The notes under the pieces were generated by a model, which saw only the letters and a program-made list of their open reading frames with translations, was not told the origin of the DNA and searched no databases. From Pseudonocardia kunmingensis (GTDB lineage: Bacteria > Actinomycetota > Actinomycetes > Mycobacteriales > Pseudonocardiaceae), in assembly GCF_006716445.1 (NCBI RefSeq), contig NZ_VFPA01000003.1, forward strand, positions 186,001 through 250,000: 64,000 bases of DNA, written 5' to 3'. Shown here piece after piece: positions 41,023 to 49,152 of the stretch (positions are counted from its first letter, which is position 1; each line of letters opens with the position of its first letter). The position numbers and the translations under genes are program-made.

Positions 41023-42783
41023 TCAGCTGCGCCCTGGCCGGTCCGACGGAGGCTCGTCGCGATCCGACGGAGGCGCGTCGATGATCCCCTCCTCCGCGGC
41101 TGCCTCCTCGAGGTGCCCCTCGGCGTGCGCGGCGACCAGCCGGCTCTTGCCGGGGTAGCGGATCTCCTCGACGAGCTCCTGCATCGCCGCGGACGGCTTG
41201 GGGGTGAACAGCGAGACGATGATGGTGACCGCAAAGTTGATCAGCATGCCCACCGTGCCGAAGCCGGTCTCCGGGATGCCGAGGATGCCGTCGCCGTCGC
41301 CGTAGATGTCGATGGTCCACAGCATGTAGGCCATCGTGGTGATGAGTCCCGCTGCCAGGCCTGCCGTGGCCCCCCTCGCCGTCGTCCCCTTCCAGAAGAT
41401 GCCCAGCACCAGGATCGGGAAGAAGCTCGCGCACGCCAGGCCGAAGGCCAGTGCCACCACCTGGGCGACGAACCCCGGCGGGTTGATGCCCAGGTAACCG
41501 GCCACGACGATCGCCGCGCCCATCGCGATCCGCCCGACGAGCAGCTGGCGCTCCTCCGTCGCGTGCGGGTTGATCCGCTTGTAGTACAGGTCGTTCGCCA
41601 CGGAGGACGAGATGACGAGGAGCAGGCCCGAGGCCGTCGAGAGCGCCGCGGCCAGTGCACCGGCCGCGACCAGACCGACCACCGGCGCCGGGAGGCCGGC
41701 GATCTCCGGCGCGGCGAGCACGATGATGTCGTTGTTGACGGTCACCTCACCGGCGTCGGGGCCGTAGTCGATGAGGCCGTTGCCGTTCGCGTCGTCCACC
41801 GTGATGAGCCCGACGTCCCGCCACGTGTTGAACCAGCCCGGGGTGGCGTCGAGGCCGGTCCCGGCGATCTGGTCGATGAAGTTCAGCTTGCTGAACGCGC
41901 CGATGGCCGGGGCCGAGGTGTAGAGCAGGGCGATGAAGAACAGCGCCCACAGCGCCGAGTACCGGGCGGCGCGCACGCTGGCGGCGGTGTAGAAGCGCAC
42001 GATCACGTGCGGGAGTCCGGCGGTGCCGAACATCAGGGCCGCGGTGATCAGGAACATGTTGAGCATGTTGGTCTGGGTGAACGCCTCGGTGTACGCCTCG
42101 AACCCGAGGTCCCGCTGCAGTCCGTCGAGCTCGGCGAGGATCTGGCCGAACCCGATCTGCGGCACCGGCATCCCGGTGACCTGCACCGAGATCGCGACGG
42201 TGGGGATCAGGTAGGCGATGATCAGCACGGTGTACTGCGCCACCTGCGTCCAGGTGATCCCCTTCATGCCGCCCAGCACGGCGTAGAAGAAGACGATGAC
42301 CATGCCGATGATGACGCCCGTGACGGTGCCGACCCCGAGGAAGCGCTGGAACACCAGGCCGACGCCGGACATCTGCCCGGCGACGTAGACGAACGAGATG
42401 ACGACCGCCGCTACGACCGCGACCAGCCGTGCCGACTCGGAGTACCGGTCCCCGACGAAGTCCGGGATCGTGTACTTGCCGAACTTCCGCAGGTACGGCG
42501 CCAGCAGCAGCGCCAGCAGCACGTAGCCGCCGGTCCAGCCCATCAGGTACACGGACCCGGCATAGCCGTTGCCGGTGAACGCGATGATGCCGGCCATGGA
42601 GATGAAGGACGCGGCGCTCATCCAGTCGGCCGCGATCGCCGCGCCGTTGGCCGGCGCGGGAATGCCACCACCTGCGATGTAGAAGCCGGCCGTGTTCGAC
42701 ACCCGGCTCGCGTACGCGATGTAGATGTAGATGCCGAAGGTGATGACGACGAAGACGAGGGTCCAGATCTGGATCTGGGTCAC
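41023..42783 (-). CDS. Sodium:solute symporter (acetate permease-like)
   Basis: A 586-residue symporter with 13-14 transmembrane helices, of the ActP-like VC_2705 type: GGGIPAPANGAAIAADWMSAASFISMAGI, GYVLLALLLAPYLRKFGKYTIPDFVGDRY, VLGGMKGITWTQVAQY and GLLLVISSSVANDLYYKRI. Between two helices, DDANGNGLIDYGPDAG forms an EF-hand-like acidic loop, as in this subfamily. It overlaps the small-subunit stop (GTGA). Acetate, propionate or pyruvate uptake is likely. A charged 40-residue C-terminal tail follows the last helix. Confidence 0.95.
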   Translation of the reverse strand: MTQIQIWTLVFVVITFGIYIYIAYASRVSNTAGFYIAGGGIPAPANGAAIAADWMSAASFISMAGIIAFTGNGYAGSVYLMGWTGGYVLLALLLAPYLRKFGKYTIPDFVGDRYSESARLVAVVAAVVISFVYVAGQMSGVGLVFQRFLGVGTVTGVIIGMVIVFFYAVLGGMKGITWTQVAQYTVLIIAYLIPTVAISVQVTGMPVPQIGFGQILAELDGLQRDLGFEAYTEAFTQTNMLNMFLITAALMFGTAGLPHVIVRFYTAASVRAARYSALWALFFIALLYTSAPAIGAFSKLNFIDQIAGTGLDATPGWFNTWRDVGLITVDDANGNGLIDYGPDAGEVTVNNDIIVLAAPEIAGLPAPVVGLVAAGALAAALSTASGLLLVISSSVANDLYYKRINPHATEERQLLVGRIAMGAAIVVAGYLGINPPGFVAQVVALAFGLACASFFPILVLGIFWKGTTARGATAGLAAGLITTMAYMLWTIDIYGDGDGILGIPETGFGTVGMLINFAVTIIVSLFTPKPSAAMQELVEEIRYPGKSRLVAAHAEGHLEEAAAEEGIIDAPPSDRDEPPSDRPGRS

Positions 42784-43058
42784 GGGTGGTGGACCTCCTC
42801 CTCGTACTCGTCGATCCCGTACTCGGCATCGAGCTTGTCCATCCGCCAGACGTAGACGGCGATGAGGATCACGAAGATCACGATGGAGCCCTGCTGGGCG
42901 AACCAGAACCCGAGCGGGAACCCGAGCACCACGATCTGGTTGAGCGGCTCGACGAAGACGATGCCCGCCCCGAACGACACGAGCGCCCAGATCGCCAGGA
43001 GGACGCTCATCAGGCGCAGATTGCGTCGCCAGTAGTCTCTACGCTGCGTTGCGTCCAC
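42780..43058 (-). CDS. DUF4212 symporter small subunit
   Basis: A 92-residue protein with two transmembrane helices: YWRRNLRLMSVLLAIWALVSFGAGIVFVEPLNQIVVLGFPLGFWFAQQGSIVIFVILIAVYVWRMDKLDAEYG. This is the constant partner of VC_2705-type symporters. GTG 43058. It is the first gene of a two-gene operon; a palindrome GCGTGC-N4-GCACGC lies at 43104-43119 upstream. Confidence 0.94.
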   Translation of the reverse strand: MDATQRRDYWRRNLRLMSVLLAIWALVSFGAGIVFVEPLNQIVVLGFPLGFWFAQQGSIVIFVILIAVYVWRMDKLDAEYGIDEYEEEVHHP

Positions 43059-43225
43059 ACGCTCCTCCGGAGATCACCGACAGGTTGACCTGGATCACAG
43101 GTAGCGTGCAGATGCACGCACACGGCGTCAACACCGCGAAGGACACGGATCGGGCACGGAGCAACGATCCGGCCACGGACAGCGGGGGCGTGGACGCGCG
43201 CGGTCACGGCATCTAGGGTCGCCGG

Positions 43226-43648
43226 ATGGCGCAGGTGGGCCCACAGCAGGCAGGCCGCGGGAGAACGCGCCGCAGCCCCGCGAGCAGGCGCCTGCTCGTC
43301 GCGGCGCTGCTGATCCTCGTCGGGGCCTTCCTGCCCTGGCTGGCGACAGGTGCGGGCAACGTGTCCGGCATCCGCGGAGCGGGCCTGTGGACGATGTACG
43401 CGGCGGTGCTCGGCCTGGCCGGCGCCGCCATCCGGTCCCATCGGCTCGCCGCACTCCACGCTGCGGTGCTGGCCGTCGTGGCCATCGCCCTCCCGCTCTG
43501 GCAGGTCGTGCACCTCGCCGGCCTGGTCGGCTTCGCGGGCTGGGTTCCCGGCCCCGGCCTCGTCATGACCGTCGGCGGAGGCGTCCTCGCCGGCAGCGCC
43601 GCCCGCACCCTGTTCCGCGCCTCCAAGGCCGGGCGTGCGGCCGGCTGA
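43226..43648 (+). CDS. Hypothetical membrane protein, 140 residues
   Basis: A basic N-terminus (RGRTRRSPASRR) is followed by four hydrophobic segments: LLVAALLILVGAFLPWLATG, GLWTMYAAVLGLAGAAIR, LAALHAAVLAVVAIALPLWQVVHLAGLVG and GLVMTVGGGVLAGSAARTLF. The PWLATG after the first helix is common in actinobacterial small membrane proteins. The function is unknown. ATG 43226. Confidence 0.7.
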   Translation: MAQVGPQQAGRGRTRRSPASRRLLVAALLILVGAFLPWLATGAGNVSGIRGAGLWTMYAAVLGLAGAAIRSHRLAALHAAVLAVVAIALPLWQVVHLAGLVGFAGWVPGPGLVMTVGGGVLAGSAARTLFRASKAGRAAG

Positions 43649-43675
43649 CCGGCCATGAGCGGGTGCGCGGCGTCC

Positions 43676-44812
43676 TCAGGTCAACGCGCGGCTGCCGGCG
43701 ACGAGGGCGAGGCTCGGGTGGCGTAGGCCGAAGCCGCCGGCCCCGCGGACGATGGCCTCCTTGACGATCGCGGCCGGGCGGCCGGTGAGCATCGGCCCGT
43801 ACGGCCTGTCGTTCTTGGCGTACTGGACGAGCCCGTCCCCGCGACCGAGGCTGATGCACTGACCGTCGATCTCGACGCGCAGCTGCCGCGGGGTGCGGCC
43901 GGCCAGTCGGTCGCCGATGGCGCGGACGGCGCACGCGGCAGCCAGGCCTCCCGGCCCGCAGCCCATGCGCAGCTCCCGCCCATCGGGGTTGTGGGCGGCC
44001 GCTGCATCCCCGATGGCGTAGACGTCGGGATGCGACACCGATCGCATCGTGCCGTCCACGAGCATGCGCCCGTTGTCCCCGACGGCCAGCCCGGCCTCGC
44101 GCGCCAGCTGCGGCACCCGGAATCCGGTGGTCCACACCACCACGTCGGCGCCGACCTGCTCACCGCTGTCGAGCAGCAGGCCGTCCGCTGCGACCTTGGC
44201 GACCGGCGCGTGCTCGTGGAGCCGGATGCCGAGGCGGTCGAAGGCGCGGTACAGGTGAGCCTGGCCGGGCTCGGACAGCGCGGGGCCCAGCGTGTCACCG
44301 GTGACCAGCCGCACCGTCCGGTCCGGGTAGGTCTCGGCCAGCTCGGTGGCGGCCTCGATGCCGGTCAGCCCGCCGCCGACCACGGCGACCGTTGATCCGG
44401 TGCGAATCCGCTCGTGCAGGCGGGCTGCCCGCTCCGCGTCGGCGACGGCGACGGCGTGCTCGGCCGCACCGGGGACGGCGTCCAGATCGGCCTGGCTGCC
44501 CAGCGCGTACACCAGCAGGTCGTAACCGATCGGCTCGGCGCCGCTCGCCAGCTCCACCTGTCGCTGTCCGGGGTCGATGCGGCTGACCTGGTCGACGACC
44601 AGCCGGACACCGGTGCCCCTGAGCAGGTCACGCAGCGTCAGGGCGCGCAGCCGCTGGCCGGTGGCGAGCTGGTGGTTGCGCATCCGCTCCACGAACCGGT
44701 CGCGGTTGTTGACCAGCGTGACCGGGCCGCCCGTGCGCTTGGCGAGCAGCTTGGCAGCGGTGAGGCCGGTGTACCCGGCGCCCAGGACCACGATGTGCGG
44801 GGTCGTTGCCAT
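43676..44812 (-). CDS. NDH-2-like NAD(P)/FAD oxidoreductase
   Basis: A 378-residue two-dinucleotide-binding-domain flavoprotein: HIVVLGAGYTGLTAAKLLAKR binds FAD, VAVVGGGLTGIEAATELAETYPDR binds NAD(P)H, VVVWTTGFRVPQLA and PDVYAIGDAAAAHNPDG close the FAD site. It is the single-polypeptide quinone reductase or carotenoid-like type, with no membrane helix. ATG 44812 follows GAAAGGAG. The substrate could be menaquinone or a small disulfide; this cannot be settled. Confidence 0.93.
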   Translation of the reverse strand: MATTPHIVVLGAGYTGLTAAKLLAKRTGGPVTLVNNRDRFVERMRNHQLATGQRLRALTLRDLLRGTGVRLVVDQVSRIDPGQRQVELASGAEPIGYDLLVYALGSQADLDAVPGAAEHAVAVADAERAARLHERIRTGSTVAVVGGGLTGIEAATELAETYPDRTVRLVTGDTLGPALSEPGQAHLYRAFDRLGIRLHEHAPVAKVAADGLLLDSGEQVGADVVVWTTGFRVPQLAREAGLAVGDNGRMLVDGTMRSVSHPDVYAIGDAAAAHNPDGRELRMGCGPGGLAAACAVRAIGDRLAGRTPRQLRVEIDGQCISLGRGDGLVQYAKNDRPYGPMLTGRPAAIVKEAIVRGAGGFGLRHPSLALVAGSRALT

Positions 44813-44973
44813 CACGCGCTTCTCCTTTCGCCGCCGGACGAACCGGCGGCGCCCGTCGGGATGACCGTCGAGCACGAGACGCCGGCGAGCCGATCCATGT
44901 GACATCGCGCCCTACGTGACGTGCGCCATGAACAGGGCGCCTCCACCTGCCCGTACCGGCTGGGGGCCCGGAG

Positions 44974-45732
44974 TCAGTCCTGCACGTTGTCGGTGGAGAA
45001 CTCCGGCGGTGCCTGCAGGTCGTGGGCGCGGAACAGGACGGCGTGATCGACACCCATGGATTTGCCGCTCATCGCGGTGAACGTCGGGATGAAGTCCGCG
45101 GGGGCGGGGTGGTCCGGGAGCGCGGCCAGGTACGCGGCGTGCGCCTCGAGCGAGGCGACGCCACGGCGCAGTGGTTCGCCGGTGACCTCGACGCCGTGGG
45201 TCGCGGAGTCGGCGAGGCCGGGGACGATGTACCAGCGCACGGAGTGCGGTGCGAGGCCCTCGTCGTCGACCTGCTCCGGGAAGACCCACCGGTTGCCCGC
45301 GTCGCGCACCGCATCGAGGGTCGCGAGCCCGGCCGCGCGGTGGTCGGCCTGGTCGAAGCCGTAGGGCGTCTCGATCTGGTAACCGGTGCCGAGTACGACG
45401 TCGGGCGTGAAACGGCGGATCTCCCGGCAGATGTCCCGGCGCAGGTCGAGACCGTAGACGAGCACGCCGTCCGGATGTCCGAGGACCGTCAGGTGCTCGA
45501 CGCCGACGGCGGCGCAGGCGGCGTGCTGCTCGGCGACGCGCAGCCGAGCCGTCTCCTCCGGGGGGTTCGGCATGCCGGCCTCGCCGCGGGTGAGCAGGAG
45601 ATAGCCGACCTCGATGCCCCGCGCGGTCCAGCGAGCGACGGCCGCGGACGTGCCGTACTCCATGTCGTCGGGGTGCGCGACAACGCAGAGCACGCGCCGG
45701 AAGGACTCCTCGGGGAGCGCGGGCAATGTCAT
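44974..45732 (-). CDS. PIG-L (LmbE-like) deacetylase
   Basis: A 252-residue zinc deacetylase: RVLCVVAHPDDMEYGTSAAVARW has the metal-binding AHPDD, LTRGEAGMPNPPEETARLRVAEQ the second block, and TGYQIETPYGFDQADHRAAG carries the third histidine. It lies in the MshB/LmbE superfamily, which deacetylates GlcNAc-inositol, mycothiol conjugates or antibiotic intermediates. True MshB or Mca identity cannot be claimed. ATG 45732 has AAGGA 9 bases upstream; a second in-frame ATG lies 9 bases before it. Confidence 0.92.
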   Translation of the reverse strand: MTLPALPEESFRRVLCVVAHPDDMEYGTSAAVARWTARGIEVGYLLLTRGEAGMPNPPEETARLRVAEQHAACAAVGVEHLTVLGHPDGVLVYGLDLRRDICREIRRFTPDVVLGTGYQIETPYGFDQADHRAAGLATLDAVRDAGNRWVFPEQVDDEGLAPHSVRWYIVPGLADSATHGVEVTGEPLRRGVASLEAHAAYLAALPDHPAPADFIPTFTAMSGKSMGVDHAVLFRAHDLQAPPEFSTDNVQD

Positions 45733-45781
45733 GTCGACCATCCTTCCCGTCAGGGCCCCCGTCTGCCGCGTGACCGCGCGC

Positions 45782-46648
45782 CTAGCTGGGAGCAAGCGTG
45801 ACGAGCAGGCCCGGGTGGTCGGTAGCGCGCAGGTCGATCGTCCGGGAGCTGTCGACGACGAGCTCGGGCGTCGCCACGACGAGCTGCGCCTCGCCGTCGC
45901 CGACGAACGCGGAACCGGACGGGAGGCAGGACCCGAGATCCGGGCTGTCGCCGGACCCGAGGTTCAGATCACCACCCAGCACCAGCGGCACCCCGCCCCG
46001 CGCACGCATCCCCTCGACGACCGTGCCGAACAGGTACTCGCACTGGCCGACCGCGACCTGCCGATCGGTGTAGGCCAGGTGCGTGGTGCAGACGGCAACT
46101 GCCGGCGTGGCGCCGACCTCCATGCACACCCATGCCCGCTCCTCGGGGTCGTCCGAGTCCTGGAGGGGGTAGATCCCGCTGCCGACGGAGGATCCGGGCA
46201 CCGACGGCCACCGTGACACGATCCCGTTGCCGAACTGCTGGCCGTTGCGGCAGCGGTACGCCTCGCCGGTATTCCGGTCACGCGCCGCCTGGAATGCAGA
46301 CACGGCCGCACCGCCGGGCACCGCGCGGGCGAGGGCCCGCTCCAGTGCCTGCACGTCGTCCTGACAGACCTCGTTCAGGGTGACCAGGTCGGGTGCCTCG
46401 CTGCGGATCACCGCGGCGGCTTCGGCGACCGACCGGCCGGTGTAGCAGGCGGCGATGCCACTGTTGCACAGGTTCAGCTGCAGCACCCGCACCGGCGCGG
46501 CCGGCGGATCGCCGGCCGGCGCCGTCGGCGGAGCTGACGGGGGGCCGGCCGCGTTCACCCCGGTCGCCGTCCAGGAACACGCGGCGAGGCCCGCGACCAG
46601 GCAGCCGGCGATCGCCACCCACAACCCTCGATACGCCCGGTCGGCCAT
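45782..46648 (-). CDS. Secreted lipoprotein with endonuclease/exonuclease/phosphatase fold
   Basis: A 288-residue protein. VAIAGCLVAGLAACSW is a signal peptide with lipobox cysteine. The EEP domain follows: VRVLQLNLCNSGIAACYTG, APDLVTLNEVCQDD (catalytic Glu), VAVCTTHLAYTDRQV, LVLGGDLNLGSGDSPDLGSC (Asp-x-Asn) and TIDLRATDHPGLLVTLAPS (catalytic Asp-His). It is metal-dependent and could cleave DNA, RNA or phospholipid outside the cell. Three cysteine pairs suggest disulfides. Confidence 0.92.
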   Translation of the reverse strand: MADRAYRGLWVAIAGCLVAGLAACSWTATGVNAAGPPSAPPTAPAGDPPAAPVRVLQLNLCNSGIAACYTGRSVAEAAAVIRSEAPDLVTLNEVCQDDVQALERALARAVPGGAAVSAFQAARDRNTGEAYRCRNGQQFGNGIVSRWPSVPGSSVGSGIYPLQDSDDPEERAWVCMEVGATPAVAVCTTHLAYTDRQVAVGQCEYLFGTVVEGMRARGGVPLVLGGDLNLGSGDSPDLGSCLPSGSAFVGDGEAQLVVATPELVVDSSRTIDLRATDHPGLLVTLAPS

Positions 46649-46685
46649 GCGCCGTCCCCATCCCGAGTAGCAGTCCGGCTCGGAC

Positions 46686-46937
46686 CTACCGACTCCTCAC
46701 CTCCCCCCGTCGGCCGACACGAGGTCCGCGGTCCGGGGTTCGCCGAAGCCTCGCAAACGTGGGGCGGTACCGCATCGCGTCCGATACCCGAGCGAGGTCG
46801 GCGCGCGCGCTGACGGGGGCGAGCACGCGCGTGAGGGCCTCCTCGGCCTTCCTCTCCGCTGCGCGGTTCGCCCCGCGCACGTCACGCTGCGCGCTGCGCA
46901 CCCGAACCCGTGCCCGGTTGATGTTCGTGCTGGTCAC
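46686..46937 (-). CDS. Possible small basic helical protein
   Basis: An 83-residue frame from GTG 46937: NINRARVRVRSAQRDVRGANRAAERKAEEALTRVLAPVSARADLARVSDAMRYRPTFARLRRTP then an arginine-rich tail. It is strongly helical and basic, with coding-like bias in the first 65 residues. No family is recognised and no ribosome binding site is clear. The remainder of 46649-47100 shows nothing else of note. Confidence 0.3.
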   Translation of the reverse strand: MTSTNINRARVRVRSAQRDVRGANRAAERKAEEALTRVLAPVSARADLARVSDAMRYRPTFARLRRTPDRGPRVGRRGEVRSR

Positions 46938-47100
46938 AGGCAGGTGGTGCGGTCATCATCCACCAGCCGGTGCAGGACGGCACCGGCTGAGGCAGGACGG
47001 TACGCTCCGGGACGCGTTCGGCCGGCCGTTGCGGCCAGGTCGGGCTATCGGCGGAACGCCGTGCGCGGTTGCCGGTTCGTTGATCGTCAAAGGTGGGCCG

Positions 47101-47985
47101 ATGTCCTGGCCGGATGTCACGGTGGTTGATGCGTGCGTGCGGCGCGACGGCCGGGGCGGCAGCCCCACGGCCGTCACCGACGACGACCCGGCGGCGACGG
47201 ACGCGGACCGGCGTGCGGTCGCTGCTGCGGCCGGCACCTCGCACGCGGCGTTCCTCGGCCAGGGGCGGACGCCGGACGGTGGCCGGCCGGTGCGGTTCTT
47301 CACCGCCACCGCCGAACTGTCCGGCTGCGGCCACGGCACCGTTGCCGCGCAGGCCGTCCGGTTGACCCGCACCGCGCTGGGCGAGCTGAACGACCGCCAA
47401 CACACCGGCGGGCGCACGTTCGACACCGTCGCGATCCGCCGCTCCGCCGGCATCGAGGTGTGGTTCGACCAGGGCCTCGTCGCGCTGCGTCACCCGGCAC
47501 CGGACGAGCGCGCCGCGATCGTCGCCGCCCTCGGGCTCACCGCGGACGACCCGCATCCGACCGACGTGCCACGGATCGCCGCGCCCGGCGCACCACGCAT
47601 GCTGGTACCGGTCCACGACCGGGCGGCGCTGCTCCGAGTCCACCCACACCTCGGCAGGCTGACAGCGGCGTGCCAGCGGTACGGGCTCCTCGGCTGTTTC
47701 GTGTACGCACCGCCGCTGGGCGACCGACCGGGCGCGGCGCGGATGTTCGCGCCGGCGATCGGTGTCGACGAGGACGTCGCCAACGCCAACAGCACCGGCT
47801 GCCTGGCCGCCCACCTGCTCGACACGACAGGGGCACAGACGGTCGCGATCGAGGTGGAGCAGGGTGACACCCTCGGTCGACCGGCCAGCGTGCTCGCTTC
47901 GGCCCGACGCGGGCCGGCGGGCATCACGACCCGAGTCGGCGGGTTGGCGGTGGTCCGCGACGGCCACCGAGGCGACAACAACTAG
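47101..47985 (+). CDS. PhzF-family isomerase-like protein
   Basis: A 294-residue protein of the PhzF/diaminopimelate-epimerase-like fold, in two similar halves: GRPVRFFTATAELSGCGHGTVAAQAV and AIGVDEDVANANSTGCLAAHLLDTTGAQTVAIEVEQGDTLGRPASVLA. The PhzF catalytic glutamate is replaced by the sequence TAELSGCGH, where A-E-L and G-H-G are kept. Relatives isomerise trans-2,3-dihydro-3-hydroxyanthranilate or have unknown roles; no phenazine genes are nearby. ATG 47101. Confidence 0.85.
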   Translation: MSWPDVTVVDACVRRDGRGGSPTAVTDDDPAATDADRRAVAAAAGTSHAAFLGQGRTPDGGRPVRFFTATAELSGCGHGTVAAQAVRLTRTALGELNDRQHTGGRTFDTVAIRRSAGIEVWFDQGLVALRHPAPDERAAIVAALGLTADDPHPTDVPRIAAPGAPRMLVPVHDRAALLRVHPHLGRLTAACQRYGLLGCFVYAPPLGDRPGAARMFAPAIGVDEDVANANSTGCLAAHLLDTTGAQTVAIEVEQGDTLGRPASVLASARRGPAGITTRVGGLAVVRDGHRGDNN

Positions 47986-48306
47986 GCCGTCCTCTTCTGC
48001 GATCCGCGAATGGAGCTGGGGCTGTCCGCTGCGGTCGAGCGTTGGCACTCGATGGCGGCCCCGGCGCGGTCGGTGCCTTTGATCGTCTTGCTCGGGTACC
48101 GGTCTCGGCCGGTGACCGGGCCCTGGCCCGCGCAGACCCGCATCTGCAGAGAGCCGCTGCGCTCGCGGATGCTCCCGCGCCGCCATCACCCGCCGCCGGC
48201 GTTTGCGCTGGTCATCGGGGCAGCGCAGGCCGCTCGTTCGTGGACGCAAGCATGGACGAGCAGGTCGGAAGAATCGCTGGATGAGGAAGTTCCTGCTGCT
48301 CAGAGG
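47986..48306. other. Gene-free stretch between phzF-like gene and tRNA-Met
   Basis: Frames are open on several strands but none reads like a protein and none has a ribosome binding site. No strong hairpin or repeat is seen. It may be decayed coding sequence. Confidence 0.5.
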
Positions 48307-48381
48307 TGGGGCGGGTGGGGTTCGAACCCACGACCTGACGGATTATGAGTCCGCTGCTCTGACCAGCTGAGCTACCGCCCC
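48307..48381 (-). tRNA. tRNA-Met (anticodon CAT)
   Basis: The minus strand folds as a complete tRNA: acceptor stem GGGGCGG pairs with CCGCCCC at 48308-48314, the D-loop reads AGCTCAGCTGGTCAGAGC, the anticodon loop CTCATAA sits between GGA and TCC, and the T-loop is GGGTTCGAACCCC. With a C at the wobble position the gene could encode elongator Met or lysidine-modified Ile; the acceptor resembles actinobacterial Met genes. The CCA end is not encoded. No att-like repeat of its 3' end is seen nearby. Confidence 0.93.
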
Positions 48382-49152
48382 GGGGGAGGCGAGACTACCC
48401 CGCCCGGCCTCCGCCGCGGTCGACGCCGGAGATCGACGTCACGGTCGACCCGCTGACCGACCAGGGGTGGACGGCCGACCTCGCCGGGCCTGCCTGCGCC
48501 GCCCCCGAGAAGCCGGTGACGGAGCGCTCGGCACCCGGGGGAATTGATCGTTGCGAGATCGACGTGTGCGCCCTGCCGGGGGGGCGTTCGGCTCGATCTC
48601 GGATCGATCGATCGTCGCGAGGCCGAGCTGTTCGCCCCTGGCGGGGCGATCCGGCGGACCTCGCTGCGATCTTGCCGCCCGCTCCGTTCCTCCGACGCAT
48701 CGTCCCGAGGTCCGACAGTGCGCGTCCGGCGCGGGGAACTGGGCCGTTCGGGGTGCCGCCGCAGCTGCAGGTGTGACCCCACTCCCACTGCCCGACCATT
48801 CGGCTCTACGCAGAAGTGCGTACATCGCGAATTCCGCCGCCGCCACCGGATGCGTAAGCGTCACCGCGGGAGTCGCACAAAGCGCTTTCCGGTGTCGGTC
48901 CGTCACAGCAGAGCCCGCTGTGGTTGCTCCCGATGTGCGTCGCCCGACTGGCGGGCAGACGGCGGCTCCACTCCTGCGCGACCCTGTCCGTCGCCTCGAT
49001 CGGGCGGTTCCGGTTCGCGGAGTCGCTCCGCGCTGGAACCGCATATGTGGACGCCGGCCGCTTCCGTGCCGCGTGTCGCAGTTCGGCGGACCGTTGTGCC
49101 TTCGACCGGCACCGGCGCCGCCATCCGGGTTGTGCAGAGACTGGAGGACGTC
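48382..49152. other. Upstream region of the metacaspase, with repeat B2
   Basis: No convincing gene. It holds repeat B2 (48545-48690) and about 460 bases of leader before the metacaspase GTG. Frames in this stretch are open on both strands but not protein-like. Promoter sequences of the protease cassette probably lie here. Confidence 0.55.
48545..48690 (+). repeat. Repeat family B, copy B2
   Basis: 146 bases nearly the same as 28038-28182, same orientation. Shared blocks are gatcgttgcgagatcgac, ctcgatctcggatcgatcga, cgagctgttcgccc and gctccgttcc. It lies 460 bases upstream of the metacaspase and 164 bases from the tRNA-Met gene. Flanks differ from those of B1. Confidence 0.8.

Noticed and set aside
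48307-48381. tRNA-Met as an integration site for the caspase cassette
   Set aside because: The tRNA 3' end faces away from the cassette, no repeat of that end was found, and no integrase gene lies nearby.
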